Below are positions 24,025 through 34,310 of a stretch of 64,000 nucleotides of DNA, piece after piece; position 1 is the stretch's first letter; every line of letters begins with the position of its first letter. The notes under the pieces are model-generated. The model saw only the letters and a list, made by a program, of their open reading frames with translations, did no database searches and had not been told where the DNA came from. The translations under genes and the position numbers were made by a program. The stretch comes from Crenothrix polyspora (lineage in GTDB: Bacteria; Pseudomonadota; Gammaproteobacteria; Methylococcales; Methylomonadaceae): contig NZ_FUKI01000094.1 of NCBI RefSeq assembly GCF_900163755.1, positions 1 through 64,000 of the forward strand, read 5' to 3'.

Positions 24025-26304
24025 ATGCCTACCATAAACGAACATCTATTCAACAGCCTGCAAACCGTTGAAAGCCCAGGCGACTACTACGCCAACGGCA
24101 AGCTGGATATTTTTTTACCGCAACTGGAGGTGGATGGTGTAGGCCGCATCGCCCTGCCCTTGTTGCCCGTACAAATGCAGCAACTGGTAGCGACTGCCGA
24201 ACGCGCCCCGTTTGGCAAAGGCGCACAAACCCTGGTGGATACCGAAGTCAGGCGCACCTGGCAAATTGATGCCAGCCAGGTAAAAATCGGCGGTAAGCAT
24301 TGGCCAGATAACCTTGGCACTATCGTCAAGCACTGTGCCAATGGCTTGGGAGTCAGCGGAGATGTCCACGCCGAACTGTATAAATTGCTGGTTTACGATA
24401 CCGGTAGTTTTTTCGTCAGCCACCGCGACAGTGAAAAATCCCCGGGTATGTTTGCCACCTTGGTGATTGTCCTACCGTCACAATACCAGGGCGGCGAACT
24501 GGTTATCCGCCACAAGCAACAAGAAGCGACCCTCGATCTGCATGCAGAAGACAGCTCTGAAGTGGGCTACGCCGCTTTTTATGCCGATTGCATGCACGAA
24601 ATCTTGCCAATTACCGAAGGCTGTCGGTTAACCTTGGTGTACAACCTACTGCGCACCGACAAAAAACTGCCCTTACCTACCCCACCGGATTACCACCATG
24701 AACAAGCAACCGTGGCGGCTTTGCTGCGCAACTGGGCAGCGGATTTGGCCTCAGCGGTTGACGATGTACCGGAAAAACTGGTATACCCCTTGCAACACGC
24801 CTACACCCCCGCTGAAATCGGTTTTGATACCTTAAAAAATACCGATGCAGCGATGGCCGATGTCTTGATTGCAGCCTGTCAGGAAGCTGATTGTGAGCTG
24901 CATCTGGCCTTGATATCCATTGATGAAAGCTGCGATGCGGAATATTCGGGTTATAGCCGACGGGGTCGTCATGGTGGTGAAGAGTATGAAGCCGGTGAAG
25001 TGCTAGAGCGCAACGAATCTATTTCCGATTGGCAGCGGCCTGATGGTACGGCTTCTGTTTTGCCCAGCTTGCCATTTACCGAAAACGAATTTTGCCCACT
25101 GGAAGCCTTCGATGCCATTGAGTTTGACGACGAAGAGTTTCAGGAATACACCGGCAATGCCGGTGCCACTTTTGAGCGCAGTTACCGCCACGCCGCTTTT
25201 GTGTTATGGCCCAAAGCCTATTATTTGGCCATTGTCAACCAGGCAGGGATCAGTGCTTCGCTACCGGCACTGGGTGATTTTTGCCAACGTTGGGAAGCGG
25301 AGGGCAAAGATCCAGCGTCAAAACTATGGCAAGATGCCCATAGCTTGGCCGGTTATATTCTAAGGGACAACCTATCCAATAATTTAAGCGACAGCTACGC
25401 GATGAAAGGCAGTTGTATGCGGCAGTTTTTAGACTACAACTATCGTTTGAATGATACCCCGCACATAAGGCGCGTGTGGGCAAAGCTGGTAGAAAGGGGC
25501 TTTCATAACAAAGATGACAGCGCCGCCGTGGTACAGGCGGCTGGGTTGTTGCCGTGGCCAGAAGTTGCCAGTGGTGTGGAAAAAATGCTTGCCCTGAGTG
25601 CAGTAAATTCCCAGAAAGCCTGTGCCGCCTTGTTGGCCGGTTTTTGCAAGGCCAAACCGGAATCGGCCAAAGACTTGCTAACCCCAGTTTATACCCTGTT
25701 TAGCGCCTTACCGGGTGACCCGAGTCGTTTTCCCGACTTATTGCTTTGGCAACTTGCCAGGCTAACGGTCGACAGCGATCTGGTGATTGATGTATTGCGT
25801 AGCTTTAGTGCCGTTGATGCCACGATGGCAGACAATGCCTTAACCTATATGTTGGCATGGCCAGCTACCTACAAGATGGATGACATCTTGCTGCCAGCCG
25901 CCTTGCGGTTAATCGAGGCATCCAGTAGTCGTCATTTGCCTATCGTAACCCGTTTGCGTGACGCTGTGGTGGCACATTTACAGGCACGGGTTGCACTGGA
26001 GTTACAACCACCAGCCGATTGGCGACGTGATAACCAATTCAGTAACTGTAAGTGTGCAGATTGTGCAGAACTAAAGCAATTTTTGGCTAACACGGAACAA
26101 GAGCAATGGGTTTTCAAAGCGGCTGAAGCGCGGCGCACGCATTTGCAAGGCATCATTAGCCAACATAAATGCGATGTGGATTGCCGAACCCAAAAAGGTG
26201 GAACGCCTTATCGTTTGATCTGCACAAAAAACCAAGCCAGCTACCAACGCCGTGTTGACCAACGTACCCAAGATTTACAGCTATTGGCGAAGCTGGCCGT
26301 ATGA
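24025..26304 (+). CDS. 2OG-Fe(II) oxygenase (prolyl-4-hydroxylase-like) with long C-terminal region
   Basis: The 759-residue protein has an N-terminal prolyl-hydroxylase-like domain (about 110-210). Its iron ligands are visible as HRD (H133, D135) and H191 in ADCMHEI, with R201 in GCRLTLVYNL for 2-oxoglutarate, plus GGELVIRH. The remaining 500 residues are mostly helical and end in a Cys-rich stretch (CKCADCAEL). Substrate unknown; hydroxylation of a protein is likely. The stop overlaps the next gene (ATGA). Confidence 0.82.
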   Translation: MPTINEHLFNSLQTVESPGDYYANGKLDIFLPQLEVDGVGRIALPLLPVQMQQLVATAERAPFGKGAQTLVDTEVRRTWQIDASQVKIGGKHWPDNLGTIVKHCANGLGVSGDVHAELYKLLVYDTGSFFVSHRDSEKSPGMFATLVIVLPSQYQGGELVIRHKQQEATLDLHAEDSSEVGYAAFYADCMHEILPITEGCRLTLVYNLLRTDKKLPLPTPPDYHHEQATVAALLRNWAADLASAVDDVPEKLVYPLQHAYTPAEIGFDTLKNTDAAMADVLIAACQEADCELHLALISIDESCDAEYSGYSRRGRHGGEEYEAGEVLERNESISDWQRPDGTASVLPSLPFTENEFCPLEAFDAIEFDDEEFQEYTGNAGATFERSYRHAAFVLWPKAYYLAIVNQAGISASLPALGDFCQRWEAEGKDPASKLWQDAHSLAGYILRDNLSNNLSDSYAMKGSCMRQFLDYNYRLNDTPHIRRVWAKLVERGFHNKDDSAAVVQAAGLLPWPEVASGVEKMLALSAVNSQKACAALLAGFCKAKPESAKDLLTPVYTLFSALPGDPSRFPDLLLWQLARLTVDSDLVIDVLRSFSAVDATMADNALTYMLAWPATYKMDDILLPAALRLIEASSSRHLPIVTRLRDAVVAHLQARVALELQPPADWRRDNQFSNCKCADCAELKQFLANTEQEQWVFKAAEARRTHLQGIISQHKCDVDCRTQKGGTPYRLICTKNQASYQRRVDQRTQDLQLLAKLAV

Positions 26305-27128
26305 TATCGGCTTACGGCGTGATAATGCCGCAAATCATTTACGGCACAGCCTGGAAACAAGAACGCACCGCCGCGCTGGTGGAACAGGCGATAAGCCTGG
26401 GTTTTCGGGGCATTGACACCGGCTGCCAGCCCAAGCATTACCACGAAGCCGGTGTTGGTGCGGGGATTGCCGTGTGTTTAAATAAAGGCTTGGAGCGTAG
26501 TGAGCTGTACCTGCAAACTAAGTTTACCTCTCTAAATGGCCAGGATCCGCTGCGCATACCTTACGATGCCAAGGCCAGCCTTGCGGAGCAAGTTGCACAG
26601 TCCTTCCAGGCATCGCTTAAAAACCTGCAAACCCCTTATTTGGATTGCCTTGTGTTGCATTCGCCCATGCCAAACCCGCAGCAAACCTTGGCCGTGTGGC
26701 AGGCAATGACGGACATTTTCCACAGTGGCGCAGCCAGGCAACTGGGCATCAGCAATTGCTACAAGTTACAGGATTTAGAAGCTCTATATCACGCCTCAGA
26801 GATTAAACCGGCAGTCTTGCAAAACCGTTTTTATGCCGACAGCCAATACGACCGTGGCATCCGTGATTTTTGCCGGCAACACGGGATTGCTTACCAAAGC
26901 TTCTGGACGCTGTCTGCTAACCCACACATTTTGGCAGATACCCTGCTGCAAACCTTGGCGAAACAATACCAGCGCAATGCCGCACAGGTATTGTTCCGCT
27001 ATTTGACCCAGATCGGCATTGTGCCGTTAACCGGCACGGCATCGGCCAAGCACATGGCGGAAGATTTAGCCATTTTCGAGTTTGAATTAACCGGTGATGA
27101 GTGTGCAGCGCTTGGGGCATTACTTTAA
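26301..27128 (+). CDS. Aldo/keto reductase
   Basis: The 275-residue protein has the AKR pattern: GFRGIDTGCQPKHYHEAGVG (Asp and Tyr), ELYLQTKFTS (Lys), CLVLHSPMP (His), QLGISNCY and QNRFYADSQYD. It reduces aldehydes or ketones with NADPH; substrate unknown. The first ATG overlaps the stop of the oxygenase gene by 4 bp; ATG 26325 (MPQIIYGT) is closer to the family N-terminus. Coupling suggests a shared task with the oxygenase. Confidence 0.85.
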   Translation: MISAYGVIMPQIIYGTAWKQERTAALVEQAISLGFRGIDTGCQPKHYHEAGVGAGIAVCLNKGLERSELYLQTKFTSLNGQDPLRIPYDAKASLAEQVAQSFQASLKNLQTPYLDCLVLHSPMPNPQQTLAVWQAMTDIFHSGAARQLGISNCYKLQDLEALYHASEIKPAVLQNRFYADSQYDRGIRDFCRQHGIAYQSFWTLSANPHILADTLLQTLAKQYQRNAAQVLFRYLTQIGIVPLTGTASAKHMAEDLAIFEFELTGDECAALGALL

Positions 27129-27152
27129 CTCGATGTTCAATTTTTAAGCTTA

Positions 27153-27251
27153 GGAACGCGCACGAAATAACTTGAGCAAGTTCATGCTTCGACAGGCTCA
27201 GCACGAACGGTGGTGGCGTTTAAGTTGTTCAAGTTATTTCATGCACGTTCC
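27153..27251. mobile_element. 99-bp palindromic element, family A, copy 3
   Basis: Same sequence and orientation as 3239-3337 and 4761-4859, flanked by TTA repeats. It lies just downstream of the aldo/keto reductase gene. Confidence 0.85.
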
Positions 27252-27254
27252 TTA

Positions 27255-27660
27255 GAAACGTGAACATCGAGAATTCAGGATAGAAAACTGACTATTGTCT
27301 ATCTTGTTGCTGGGAAAATTTAATTTCGATGGTAAATATTCACCCAGCCACCTTATTGACATTTGCAAGTTATTGATTATTTTATAATTAGATTATAAAT
27401 AATAAGACATGCAAAAAAATAAGCTATTGAAATATATAGTTTTCATAAGGGGCTGGACGAGTATTTACTTTCGATGCGGACTAATCGATTGATTTACATT
27501 TAATTTTTATATGCTCTGAATTACTGACTGTGGCAAAAAAATCCATAATGCAGATTTACATACGCCGTGTGAACCAACCTTCTGAGAAGAACAAAGTTAT
27601 CAAAGCGCAGTTAAAAAAACTATTGACTTAGGCCTGTCGAAATTGGCCATTTACACCAGC
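27255..27660. other. AT-rich intergenic stretch
   Basis: About 400 bp with no convincing gene on either strand and no clear hairpin terminator. It separates the rightward reductase gene from the leftward exporter operon. Confidence 0.5.
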
Positions 27661-28884
27661 CTACTGATAGCGAAGCGCTTCTATAGGCTTGAGGTTGGCG
27701 GCTTTTCCAGCTGGATAAAATCCGAAGAATACCCCCACTGCGGTAGCTACGCCGAAAGCAAGCAATACTGAACTGAGTGTGACTACGACCAGCGTGTCAT
27801 TGAATTGGCTATAGAAATACGCGCAGGCGACACCCAGCACAGCACCGATAAAACTACCCGCTAAAGAAATCATCACGGCTTCAAACAGAAATTGCAGCAA
27901 TATATCGCGATTTTTTGCACCGATTGCCATGCGGATGCCGATTTCGCGGGTTCTTTCAGTGACGGACACCAACATGATGTTCATAATGCCGATACCACCC
28001 ACCAAGAGGGACACTGAAGCAATCGCTCCCAGCATAGTCGACATTGCTTCTGTGGTGCTGGCGGCGGCTTGGGCAACGGCGGTGAGGTTGCGTACCGAGA
28101 AGTCATTCTCTTGTCCAACATGAATTCGGTGTCTGGTATTGAGTAATTCGTTCATGCTTTGTTCGGCTTTTGCCATGACCTCAGCAGATTTGGCTTTGAC
28201 CAAAATCATCCTGACCATACCGGGAAATTGATTACCGAATAGTTGGCGTTGTGCTGTGGTAATGGGGATTAAAACGGTATCGTCCTGGTCGCGGCCATCC
28301 AAGCTTTGGCCTTTAGCCGCCAATACCCCTAAAACCATAAACGGGCTGTTTTTCACTCTGACCATTTTACCGACCGGATTTTCATCACCAAACAAATTAC
28401 GCACCACGGTTTGCCCCATCAGCATGACCCGTGTGGCGGCACGAACATCGCTGTCGGTAAAACACGCCCCTGAAATAACCTGCATATCACGCACTTCCAT
28501 CACCGCTGGCGTAGTACCTGACACTTGGGTACTCCAGTTGTTCGATGCATAAATTAATTGAGCGGTATTAAAAAGATTGGGAGCCACAGCAGCAATATCA
28601 GGCAGTTCACCAATGGCTTGGGCATCAGCCAAAGTGAGCGTTGGCACTGTGCCTGAACCTTGCCGAATACCACCCGCCGAGGTTGAGCCAGACAAGATAA
28701 TAAACAGATTACTCCCCATAGAGGCTATGGAGTCATTCACCAGCATTTGCGCACCCTGCCCTATGGCTAACATCATAATGACAGCACCAACACCAAATAC
28801 CATGCCCAACATAGTCAATAAAGTACGCATCCGGTTGGCAACCATAGCGGACCAACCTTCGCCCAGCAACGCACCGATAATCAT
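27661..28884 (-). CDS. MacB-type ABC transporter permease (FtsX fold)
   Basis: The 407-residue protein has one N-terminal span ([18 protein letters not shown]), a large periplasmic domain with [11 protein letters not shown], and three C-terminal spans ([35 protein letters not shown]). This is the MacB/LolC type, but the ATPase is a separate gene rather than fused as in E. coli MacB. It overlaps the ATPase gene by 4 bp. Part of an adaptor-ATPase-permease-outer-membrane channel operon. Confidence 0.92.
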   Translation of the reverse strand: MIIGALLGEGWSAMVANRMRTLLTMLGMVFGVGAVIMMLAIGQGAQMLVNDSIASMGSNLFIILSGSTSAGGIRQGSGTVPTLTLADAQAIGELPDIAAVAPNLFNTAQLIYASNNWSTQVSGTTPAVMEVRDMQVISGACFTDSDVRAATRVMLMGQTVVRNLFGDENPVGKMVRVKNSPFMVLGVLAAKGQSLDGRDQDDTVLIPITTAQRQLFGNQFPGMVRMILVKAKSAEVMAKAEQSMNELLNTRHRIHVGQENDFSVRNLTAVAQAAASTTEAMSTMLGAIASVSLLVGGIGIMNIMLVSVTERTREIGIRMAIGAKNRDILLQFLFEAVMISLAGSFIGAVLGVACAYFYSQFNDTLVVVTLSSVLLAFGVATAVGVFFGFYPAGKAANLKPIEALRYQ

Positions 28885-29561
28885 GTGGGCTTGTCGCTGT
28901 CGATTTGCCCGTCTTTAACCCGTATTAAGCGCTTGGCATGGGTAGCAATATCCGGTTCATGGGTAACCAGAATAATGGTGATTTTCCGCTCCGCATTCAT
29001 TGTCTCAAAAATTTTCATAATGTCTTCGCTGGTTTGGGTATCCAGATTGCCGGTGGGTTCATCCGCCAGAATCAGTTTTGGATCGGTAACCAAGGCTCTG
29101 GCAATAGCAACCCGCTGTTGTTGCCCACCTGACAATTGATTCGGTAAACGTTCACCCAATTCTGCCAAACCGACACGCCCCAGCATCTCTAGCGCTTTTG
29201 CACGCCGTGCCGCCTTACTTTTACCCGCATACAGTAACGGTAAAGCGATATTGTCCAATAGTGAGCTACGCGGCAATAAGTTAAAGCCTTGAAAAACAAA
29301 GCCGATCAAGTTATTGCGTAATAAAGCAAGTTCATCTGAGTTTAAGGTAGCGGTATCTCGGTCTTCCAGATAATAATGCCCAGCGGTGGCGGTATCTAAA
29401 CAGCCCAGAATATTCATCAGCGTAGATTTGCCAGAACCGGAATGCCCCATAATGGCGACAAACTCACCGCCTTCGATAGTGAAATTAATATCCTTAAGCA
29501 CGGGTACGTTGGCTAAATATTGCTTATACAGTCCGGTAACACAAATTAAAGGCCTTATCAT
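28881..29561 (-). CDS. MacB/LolD-type ABC transporter ATPase
   Basis: The 226-residue protein has Walker [10 protein letters not shown], signature [14 protein letters not shown], Walker [13 protein letters not shown] and H-loop VTHEPD. It powers the permease encoded next to it. It starts directly at the end of the adaptor gene (1-bp overlap) and overlaps the permease gene by 4 bp. Confidence 0.95.
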   Translation of the reverse strand: MIRPLICVTGLYKQYLANVPVLKDINFTIEGGEFVAIMGHSGSGKSTLMNILGCLDTATAGHYYLEDRDTATLNSDELALLRNNLIGFVFQGFNLLPRSSLLDNIALPLLYAGKSKAARRAKALEMLGRVGLAELGERLPNQLSGGQQQRVAIARALVTDPKLILADEPTGNLDTQTSEDIMKIFETMNAERKITIILVTHEPDIATHAKRLIRVKDGQIDSDKPT

Positions 29562-30688
29562 CAGAAGGCTTTGATCCGGAAGTTTTCTTTCGCTGCGCTT
29601 TGAACTTTGGTTTTGTCTAATTGAAGATCTTCTAAGATAACCGCATCCCCTGCTTTTAAATCGCCACTCATTAATTCAACATACTTGCCATCAGCAATAC
29701 CTATCTGCACGGGAATGGCCTGGACTTTGTTGTCCACTAAGCGATAAATAATATTGCCAGACTTTGGTGCAACCGTACCGCTAGGGCGAAACTTCAGTGC
29801 TGCCAAAGGCAATTTCAGAGTATCTAGGCGTTCCTTAATAACGATACTAACGAAGGCCGTCATTCCGGGCAATAATATTTCTTCTGGATTATTGACGTCC
29901 ACCACGACGTCATAGGTCACTACATTCTGCAACACTGTGGAATCCAGCCTGACACGCCGAACCTTACCCTTAAAAAGCCGGTCAGCATAGGCATCGACGG
30001 TAAAACTGACCGCTTGTCCGATACGGACACCGCCGACATCAGCTTCGGCAACCGAGGTGTCAATCTGCATCCGTTTTAAATCCTGGGCAATCTTAAATAA
30101 GGTGGGGGTAGTAAAGCTGGCCGCAACGGTTTGGCCTATATCAATACTCCGCGACACCACTACTCCGGAAACGGGGGATTTGATGATGGTATAGCCTAAA
30201 TTGGTTTTATCGCGTTTAAGTACGCCTTGTGCTGACTTCACCTGTGCCTGGGCAGCCGCTAACGCCTGGATCGACTGGTCGCGTTCTGATCTGGGAATAT
30301 AATCTTGGCCATAGAGCTCTTTCGCGCGGCTGGCATTGGCTTCAGCCAATTTTAGAGAGGCATTGGCATTGGCGAGATTCGCTTGGCTTTGTTCGAGTTG
30401 CGCATTAATCAAGGCAGGGTCAATTTCTGCTAAAACCTGATTTTTTTTTACCCGATCATTAAAATCAACATTCAGTTTATTAACCACCCCCGAAATCTGG
30501 GTACCGACATTGACCAACACCACGGGGTTGAGCGTGCCATTAGCGGAAACAGATTTGACAATATTGCCTTTTACTAAGGTTTCGGTGCGATACTGGGGTA
30601 AAGGTGCAGATTTTGGCCACTTCAGGTAACCATAAGTCCCCGCCATTGCCATCAGTAGCACAAGCAAAATTTTCACTGTTCGCGTCAT
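29561..30688 (-). CDS. MacA-like periplasmic adaptor (HlyD/RND family)
   Basis: The protein is anchored by an N-terminal segment (VKILLVLLMAMAGTYGYL), then a lipoyl-like domain (TLNPVVLVNVGTQISGVV), a coiled-coil hairpin (about 95-175, rich in QANLANANASLKLAEANA) and a beta-barrel part. It links the inner-membrane transporter to the TolC-type channel. I chose ATG 30688 because it gives this anchor; the frame extends into the tolC-like gene without a site. Confidence 0.93.
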   Translation of the reverse strand: MTRTVKILLVLLMAMAGTYGYLKWPKSAPLPQYRTETLVKGNIVKSVSANGTLNPVVLVNVGTQISGVVNKLNVDFNDRVKKNQVLAEIDPALINAQLEQSQANLANANASLKLAEANASRAKELYGQDYIPRSERDQSIQALAAAQAQVKSAQGVLKRDKTNLGYTIIKSPVSGVVVSRSIDIGQTVAASFTTPTLFKIAQDLKRMQIDTSVAEADVGGVRIGQAVSFTVDAYADRLFKGKVRRVRLDSTVLQNVVTYDVVVDVNNPEEILLPGMTAFVSIVIKERLDTLKLPLAALKFRPSGTVAPKSGNIIYRLVDNKVQAIPVQIGIADGKYVELMSGDLKAGDAVILEDLQLDKTKVQSAAKENFRIKAF

Positions 30689-30693
30689 ATCAT

Positions 30694-32190
30694 TTATCTG
30701 GGCAAGGAGGCATAATCTAACCGCCCCAAGGCCTGCGCCAATTGAGCTTTTTGGGTTAGCCACGTATATTGTGCCTGGATGAGTTGCAGCCGGGCATTGG
30801 CAAGACTAGATTGGGCATTCAAAAGATCGATAACAGTGCCGGCACCAGCTTCATAACTGCCCATCGCCACTTGTTGCGTTTGCAACGCACTTTCCAGTAA
30901 CGCTTCACTGCTATTGAAGCTCTCATAGGCGGTATTTAATAGTTGATAGGATCGCCAAACATCCAAACTCACAGATTGATCCAGCTGATCTAAGTTCGCC
31001 CGTTTAACCTCAAGCTGTTCTTTGGCGCTGCGGATTTGGTAAGTCGTATTGAAGCCTGTAAATAGAGGTACGCTCACTTGCATACCTAGCGTCCAGCTTT
31101 GGGTATCGCTAGGTATGCTGGTATGGTTGTAGCCGTAATTGGCAATCAAGGAAATCGTCGGCAGATGCCCCGCTTCTGCGGCTTTAACATTCGCTTCGGC
31201 CGCCTTAATAGTGGCTTCGGCGGCGGCCAAATCAGGACGTAAAGTTTTGGCTTCTTCAATCAGTTGATGCACATAGCTGTTTTGTTGGGCATCTGGTTTA
31301 GGGAGAGAAGGCGGGGCAATAGCCAAGTGATAATCGGCTTCGAGTCCTAATACATTGGCTAAAGTACCGCTAGCAATCCGGGCATCGCCTTCAGTCTTTT
31401 GCCGATTCAGTTTGGTTTGGGCAAAGGCTGTTTTCGCCAGGAGTTCATCGACTAAAGCGACCGTACCGATTTCATGTCGGGTTTGCGCCGCTAAAAAAGA
31501 GGCCTGGCTGGCTTGCTCGGAAATGATGGCCGCTTCTGCGGCGGATTGCGTGGCAAACACTTGATAATATCCCTGAATGGCAGACAACATGACCGACTGC
31601 AATACCGCATCATGCGTCCAATTCGACGCTTTTAGGGTTTGTTGGGCGATTTCAAGCTGCGCTTCGCGTCCACCAAAGTTATACAACAAATAATTTAAGC
31701 TGAGTACCGGCGAAAAACGATTAATCTGTTGTGTAGCACCATTGCTATTACTGATACTGGTAACTTGCAAACTGCTGCTGGCTGAATTCATACTGCGTGA
31801 CACTGAGGCATTCAGCGTAATCGTCGGCAAATAAGCCGCTTTGGCGATACCGACTTGTCCAGCCTGGTACAGTGCATTCGCCCAGGCTTGACGGGTTTGC
31901 GGATTGTGACACAATGCCTGATTAAGTATATCCACCAGCGTCCACGCGTGTTCGTCTGCTCTGTTCAGCTGGCAGGGATCTTCAGACTGTTGCTGATTTC
32001 CCCCTGAACTTTGGCTGACTTGTTGACGGGTTGCGAATGGATCATCCAGTATGCCATTGTGTCCCCACGCCGCCCGTAGTGACCAGCACAGTAAAATGCC
32101 AGTTCCTAAAAGCCTACTATAGAGCTTTAAGCGCACCCTATTGCCAATGGGCAGTAAGCACTTAATGCCCCAAAAACCAATAAATAACAT
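30694..32190 (-). CDS. TolC-type outer-membrane efflux protein
   Basis: The 498-residue protein has the two repeated helical halves of TolC-type channels (LTLNASVSRSMN-like strand regions; ANVKAAEAGHLPTISLIANY; QSSLANARLQLIQAQYTWL). It completes a tripartite exporter with the adaptor, ATPase and permease downstream. The substrate could be a macrolide, peptide or siderophore-like compound; the sequence does not say. The N-terminal 45 residues are long for a signal peptide, so the true start could be later. Confidence 0.92.
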   Translation of the reverse strand: MLFIGFWGIKCLLPIGNRVRLKLYSRLLGTGILLCWSLRAAWGHNGILDDPFATRQQVSQSSGGNQQQSEDPCQLNRADEHAWTLVDILNQALCHNPQTRQAWANALYQAGQVGIAKAAYLPTITLNASVSRSMNSASSSLQVTSISNSNGATQQINRFSPVLSLNYLLYNFGGREAQLEIAQQTLKASNWTHDAVLQSVMLSAIQGYYQVFATQSAAEAAIISEQASQASFLAAQTRHEIGTVALVDELLAKTAFAQTKLNRQKTEGDARIASGTLANVLGLEADYHLAIAPPSLPKPDAQQNSYVHQLIEEAKTLRPDLAAAEATIKAAEANVKAAEAGHLPTISLIANYGYNHTSIPSDTQSWTLGMQVSVPLFTGFNTTYQIRSAKEQLEVKRANLDQLDQSVSLDVWRSYQLLNTAYESFNSSEALLESALQTQQVAMGSYEAGAGTVIDLLNAQSSLANARLQLIQAQYTWLTQKAQLAQALGRLDYASLPR

Positions 32191-32198
32191 GCGCTGAC

Positions 32199-32645
32199 TC
32201 AGTGATGCGGTAAAAACTCCGGTAAGTGCTGACGAATATCCGTAACACTCAAGGTTGTTATACTTTTATCCACGGTATAACACACCGATTTTTCTAACTG
32301 ATCTGGCAATTGGCTACGTAGTAACCCCAAAAAAGACGGCCCTGCTACCAGAATTATTTGTTCAAATTTATGGGCGTTGTACGCCTCTACCAGACAATCC
32401 TTAATTAACTTCGCAAACACATCTGACTCATGTTGTTTAGGGTCGGTTTGCTGGCTAAAGGCATGTCCTACCCCGTCAGAAGATTTAATGCGTCCAGGTA
32501 AATCGGTGGTTATTTCCCGGTCATGCAATCGACCCTCGGGATGCGCCAGGCCATCAAATTCTTCTAAAGCAGAGGATGGCGTAGCCGCCGTAAAAAAACG
32601 GGCGCGGGTATTATCAGCGACCAGTATCCAAGTTAATTTCATCAC
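32199..32645 (-). CDS. Host attachment family protein
   Basis: The 148-residue protein has the family opening TWILVADNTRARFF, then EGRLHDREITTDLPGR and ILVAGPSFLGLLRSQLP. It belongs to the host-attachment/bacterial release-factor-like (baeRF) group; the name comes from Agrobacterium attachment studies, and a general role is unclear. It lies 8 bp upstream of the TolC-type gene and may share its transcript. Confidence 0.88.
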   Translation of the reverse strand: MMKLTWILVADNTRARFFTAATPSSALEEFDGLAHPEGRLHDREITTDLPGRIKSSDGVGHAFSQQTDPKQHESDVFAKLIKDCLVEAYNAHKFEQIILVAGPSFLGLLRSQLPDQLEKSVCYTVDKSITTLSVTDIRQHLPEFLPHH

Positions 32646-32701
32646 GATGTCCTTTTAAAGTAATAGCCGACAAGCGAATAGGCTTGCCATTCAAGTATTG
32701 G

Positions 32702-32804
32702 CTACCCGCTTAATACTGGACAAAATGTAGGTTGAGCCTGCCAAACAGCAGGCAGCCTAACCTACTTGAATGCTATTATTCTTTGCCCCGCATTAAGTTG
32801 ATAG
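32702..32804. mobile_element. Palindromic element, family C, copy 1
   Basis: The element has imperfect inverted ends (CTACCCGCTTAAT and ATTAAGTTGATAG) and inner arms AATGTAGGTTGAG and CTAACCTACTTG. A second copy sits at 59532-59632 with the same end and core words (CAAAATGTAGGTTG, CCTACTTGAATG). No transposase. Confidence 0.75.
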
Positions 32805-33050
32805 TGGTAAATAAGACTCCCTATCAGAGATGGCATTATTTGCTTTTTTTATACGATCGTCTGTTCGATAGCGTACATAGGTGTGACTTTTCTAAGTCGC
32901 TGACAGAAGGGTGTCGCTGGGCTGATGAAAATCAGCCATAATTTATCGCATTATCGATAACAAAGTTGTATGGTTTATGTTCCGTTTAAGAAAAAACAAA
33001 CTACAGCATGTCAGAAAATATTTATACAAGCTCGCTCAGGAAATCAGAGC
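32805..33050. other. Intergenic stretch without a clear gene
   Basis: Between two palindromic elements I see no supported gene; short frames here lack ribosome sites and family features. The rest of the 0.9 kb gap (32646-33544) is largely element sequence. Confidence 0.5.
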
Positions 33051-33152
33051 TTGTAGGGTGGTTTCGCGCCAGCAAACCGCGAATCAACGCTCAATGCCAA
33101 TGTCCAGTAGACGCATTGTGGCGGATTGCCTAGCAGTGAATCCACCCTACAA
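33051..33152. mobile_element. 102-bp inverted-repeat element, family E
   Basis: The ends are TTGTAGGGTGG and CCACCCTACAA (11 bp perfect). It adjoins one end of a family D element (33153-33256) and may have inserted into or beside it. Only copy seen here. Confidence 0.7.
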
Positions 33153-33256
33153 TTTTGTTCTGTCGTATGTTGCAAAGACCTACGAGGTTTTTAAAACCTC
33201 ATAGGTTTCACGCTGGCCAAAAACATACCCAACATATCAAAATTGACTAAGTACTG
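33153..33256. mobile_element. Family D element, partial or interrupted copy
   Basis: In reverse orientation it matches 49109-49225: AGTACTTAGTCAATTTTGAT, then GGTATGTTTTTG and a CCTAYGAGGTTTT stem. The far terminal repeat is missing because the family E element begins there. Confidence 0.65.
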
Positions 33257-33544
33257 GCCTCAGTCATTTTTGTTCTAGCAGAAATAGCCAATCTATCGAA
33301 AAAAAATAACTCATGGCTCAACAAGCCTACTACCCTCACAAATGAGCCTATCAATTCAATTTCAAAACATAATTGTACTAAACTGAAGATTAGATTCATT
33401 GAATCAAAATTACCTATAACAAACGCAGACACTTCAAGAGGCTTGCCGCACATTAACTTATTGGCGCTGCTGGCATTTTTCGTGGTTATCAATAATGTGT
33501 TAATGAATTTTTACCTATACTTTTATACCTGTAGACCGATCAAA

Positions 33545-34207
33545 ATGGATATTAAACGCCTATTATTATTTTACACGCTTATTTTTTTAGCAAACCGTGT
33601 CTGGGCAGAGGCTAAAGCACCTTGGGTGGGCACCAGTTTATTAGGGACACCTTGTATTGGAGGCGGACAAGGTTACGGGCCTTTTGATTACACGAAAAAA
33701 AAATCATATACACCAGAAAATCTTATACTGGTTGAATCCGCACATTTTACGCCAGAAGTGGAAAACTTAATTAAAGGTAACCGTGGCTATTTAGACAGTG
33801 ATATCGACTACACATTAAGAGCCTGGCCTAACCATCATCGGGCATTATTGAGTATCACTCGGTATCAATTAAAAATTGACAACAAATTAAGTAATGCTCG
33901 GCTAAAAACGCCGGTTGAATGTTATTTTCAACGAGCGCTTCATTTTAGCCCTAAAGATGCTATCAGCTTATCGCTTTATGGCTATTTTTTACGAAAAACT
34001 GGACACTTAAAAGCCGCCGTGTCTGCTTATGAACAGGCGCTTACGCTCGCACCAGATACCTCTAAAATGGAATACGCTTACAGTCTGTTGTTAATTGATC
34101 TTAAGCAATATGACAATGCACTGGTATATGCAAAAAAAGCCTATCAACACGGTATGCCACCCCAAGGTTTAAAAAATAAATTAATTAAATTAGGCGCGTG
34201 GAAATAA
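33545..34207 (+). CDS. TPR-containing exported protein
   Basis: The protein has a signal sequence (KRLLLFYTLIFLANRVWA), a glycine-rich segment (LGTPCIGGGQGYGPFDYT), a His-Trp-containing region (LRAWPNHHRALLSITRYQ) and two or more TPR-like helical repeats towards the end (ISLSLYGYFLRKTGHLKAAV; DNALVYAKKAY). TPR proteins bind partner proteins; the partner is unknown. The frame opens at 33443 but the signal peptide marks ATG 33545. Confidence 0.75.
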   Translation: MDIKRLLLFYTLIFLANRVWAEAKAPWVGTSLLGTPCIGGGQGYGPFDYTKKKSYTPENLILVESAHFTPEVENLIKGNRGYLDSDIDYTLRAWPNHHRALLSITRYQLKIDNKLSNARLKTPVECYFQRALHFSPKDAISLSLYGYFLRKTGHLKAAVSAYEQALTLAPDTSKMEYAYSLLLIDLKQYDNALVYAKKAYQHGMPPQGLKNKLIKLGAWK

Positions 34208-34310
34208 GCCGCTTTAGTATTTGCCTAAATGGTATGCACTCACCTCCCTCTTTGAAAAAGAGGGGGACTGAATGATTACCCTGTGTATTAAATTTGTTAA
34301 TCGATGCCTG

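Noticed and set aside
33247-33492. Leftward 81-residue frame before the TPR gene
   Set aside because: It covers the end of a palindromic element and the leader of the TPR gene, with no ribosome site or family similarity.
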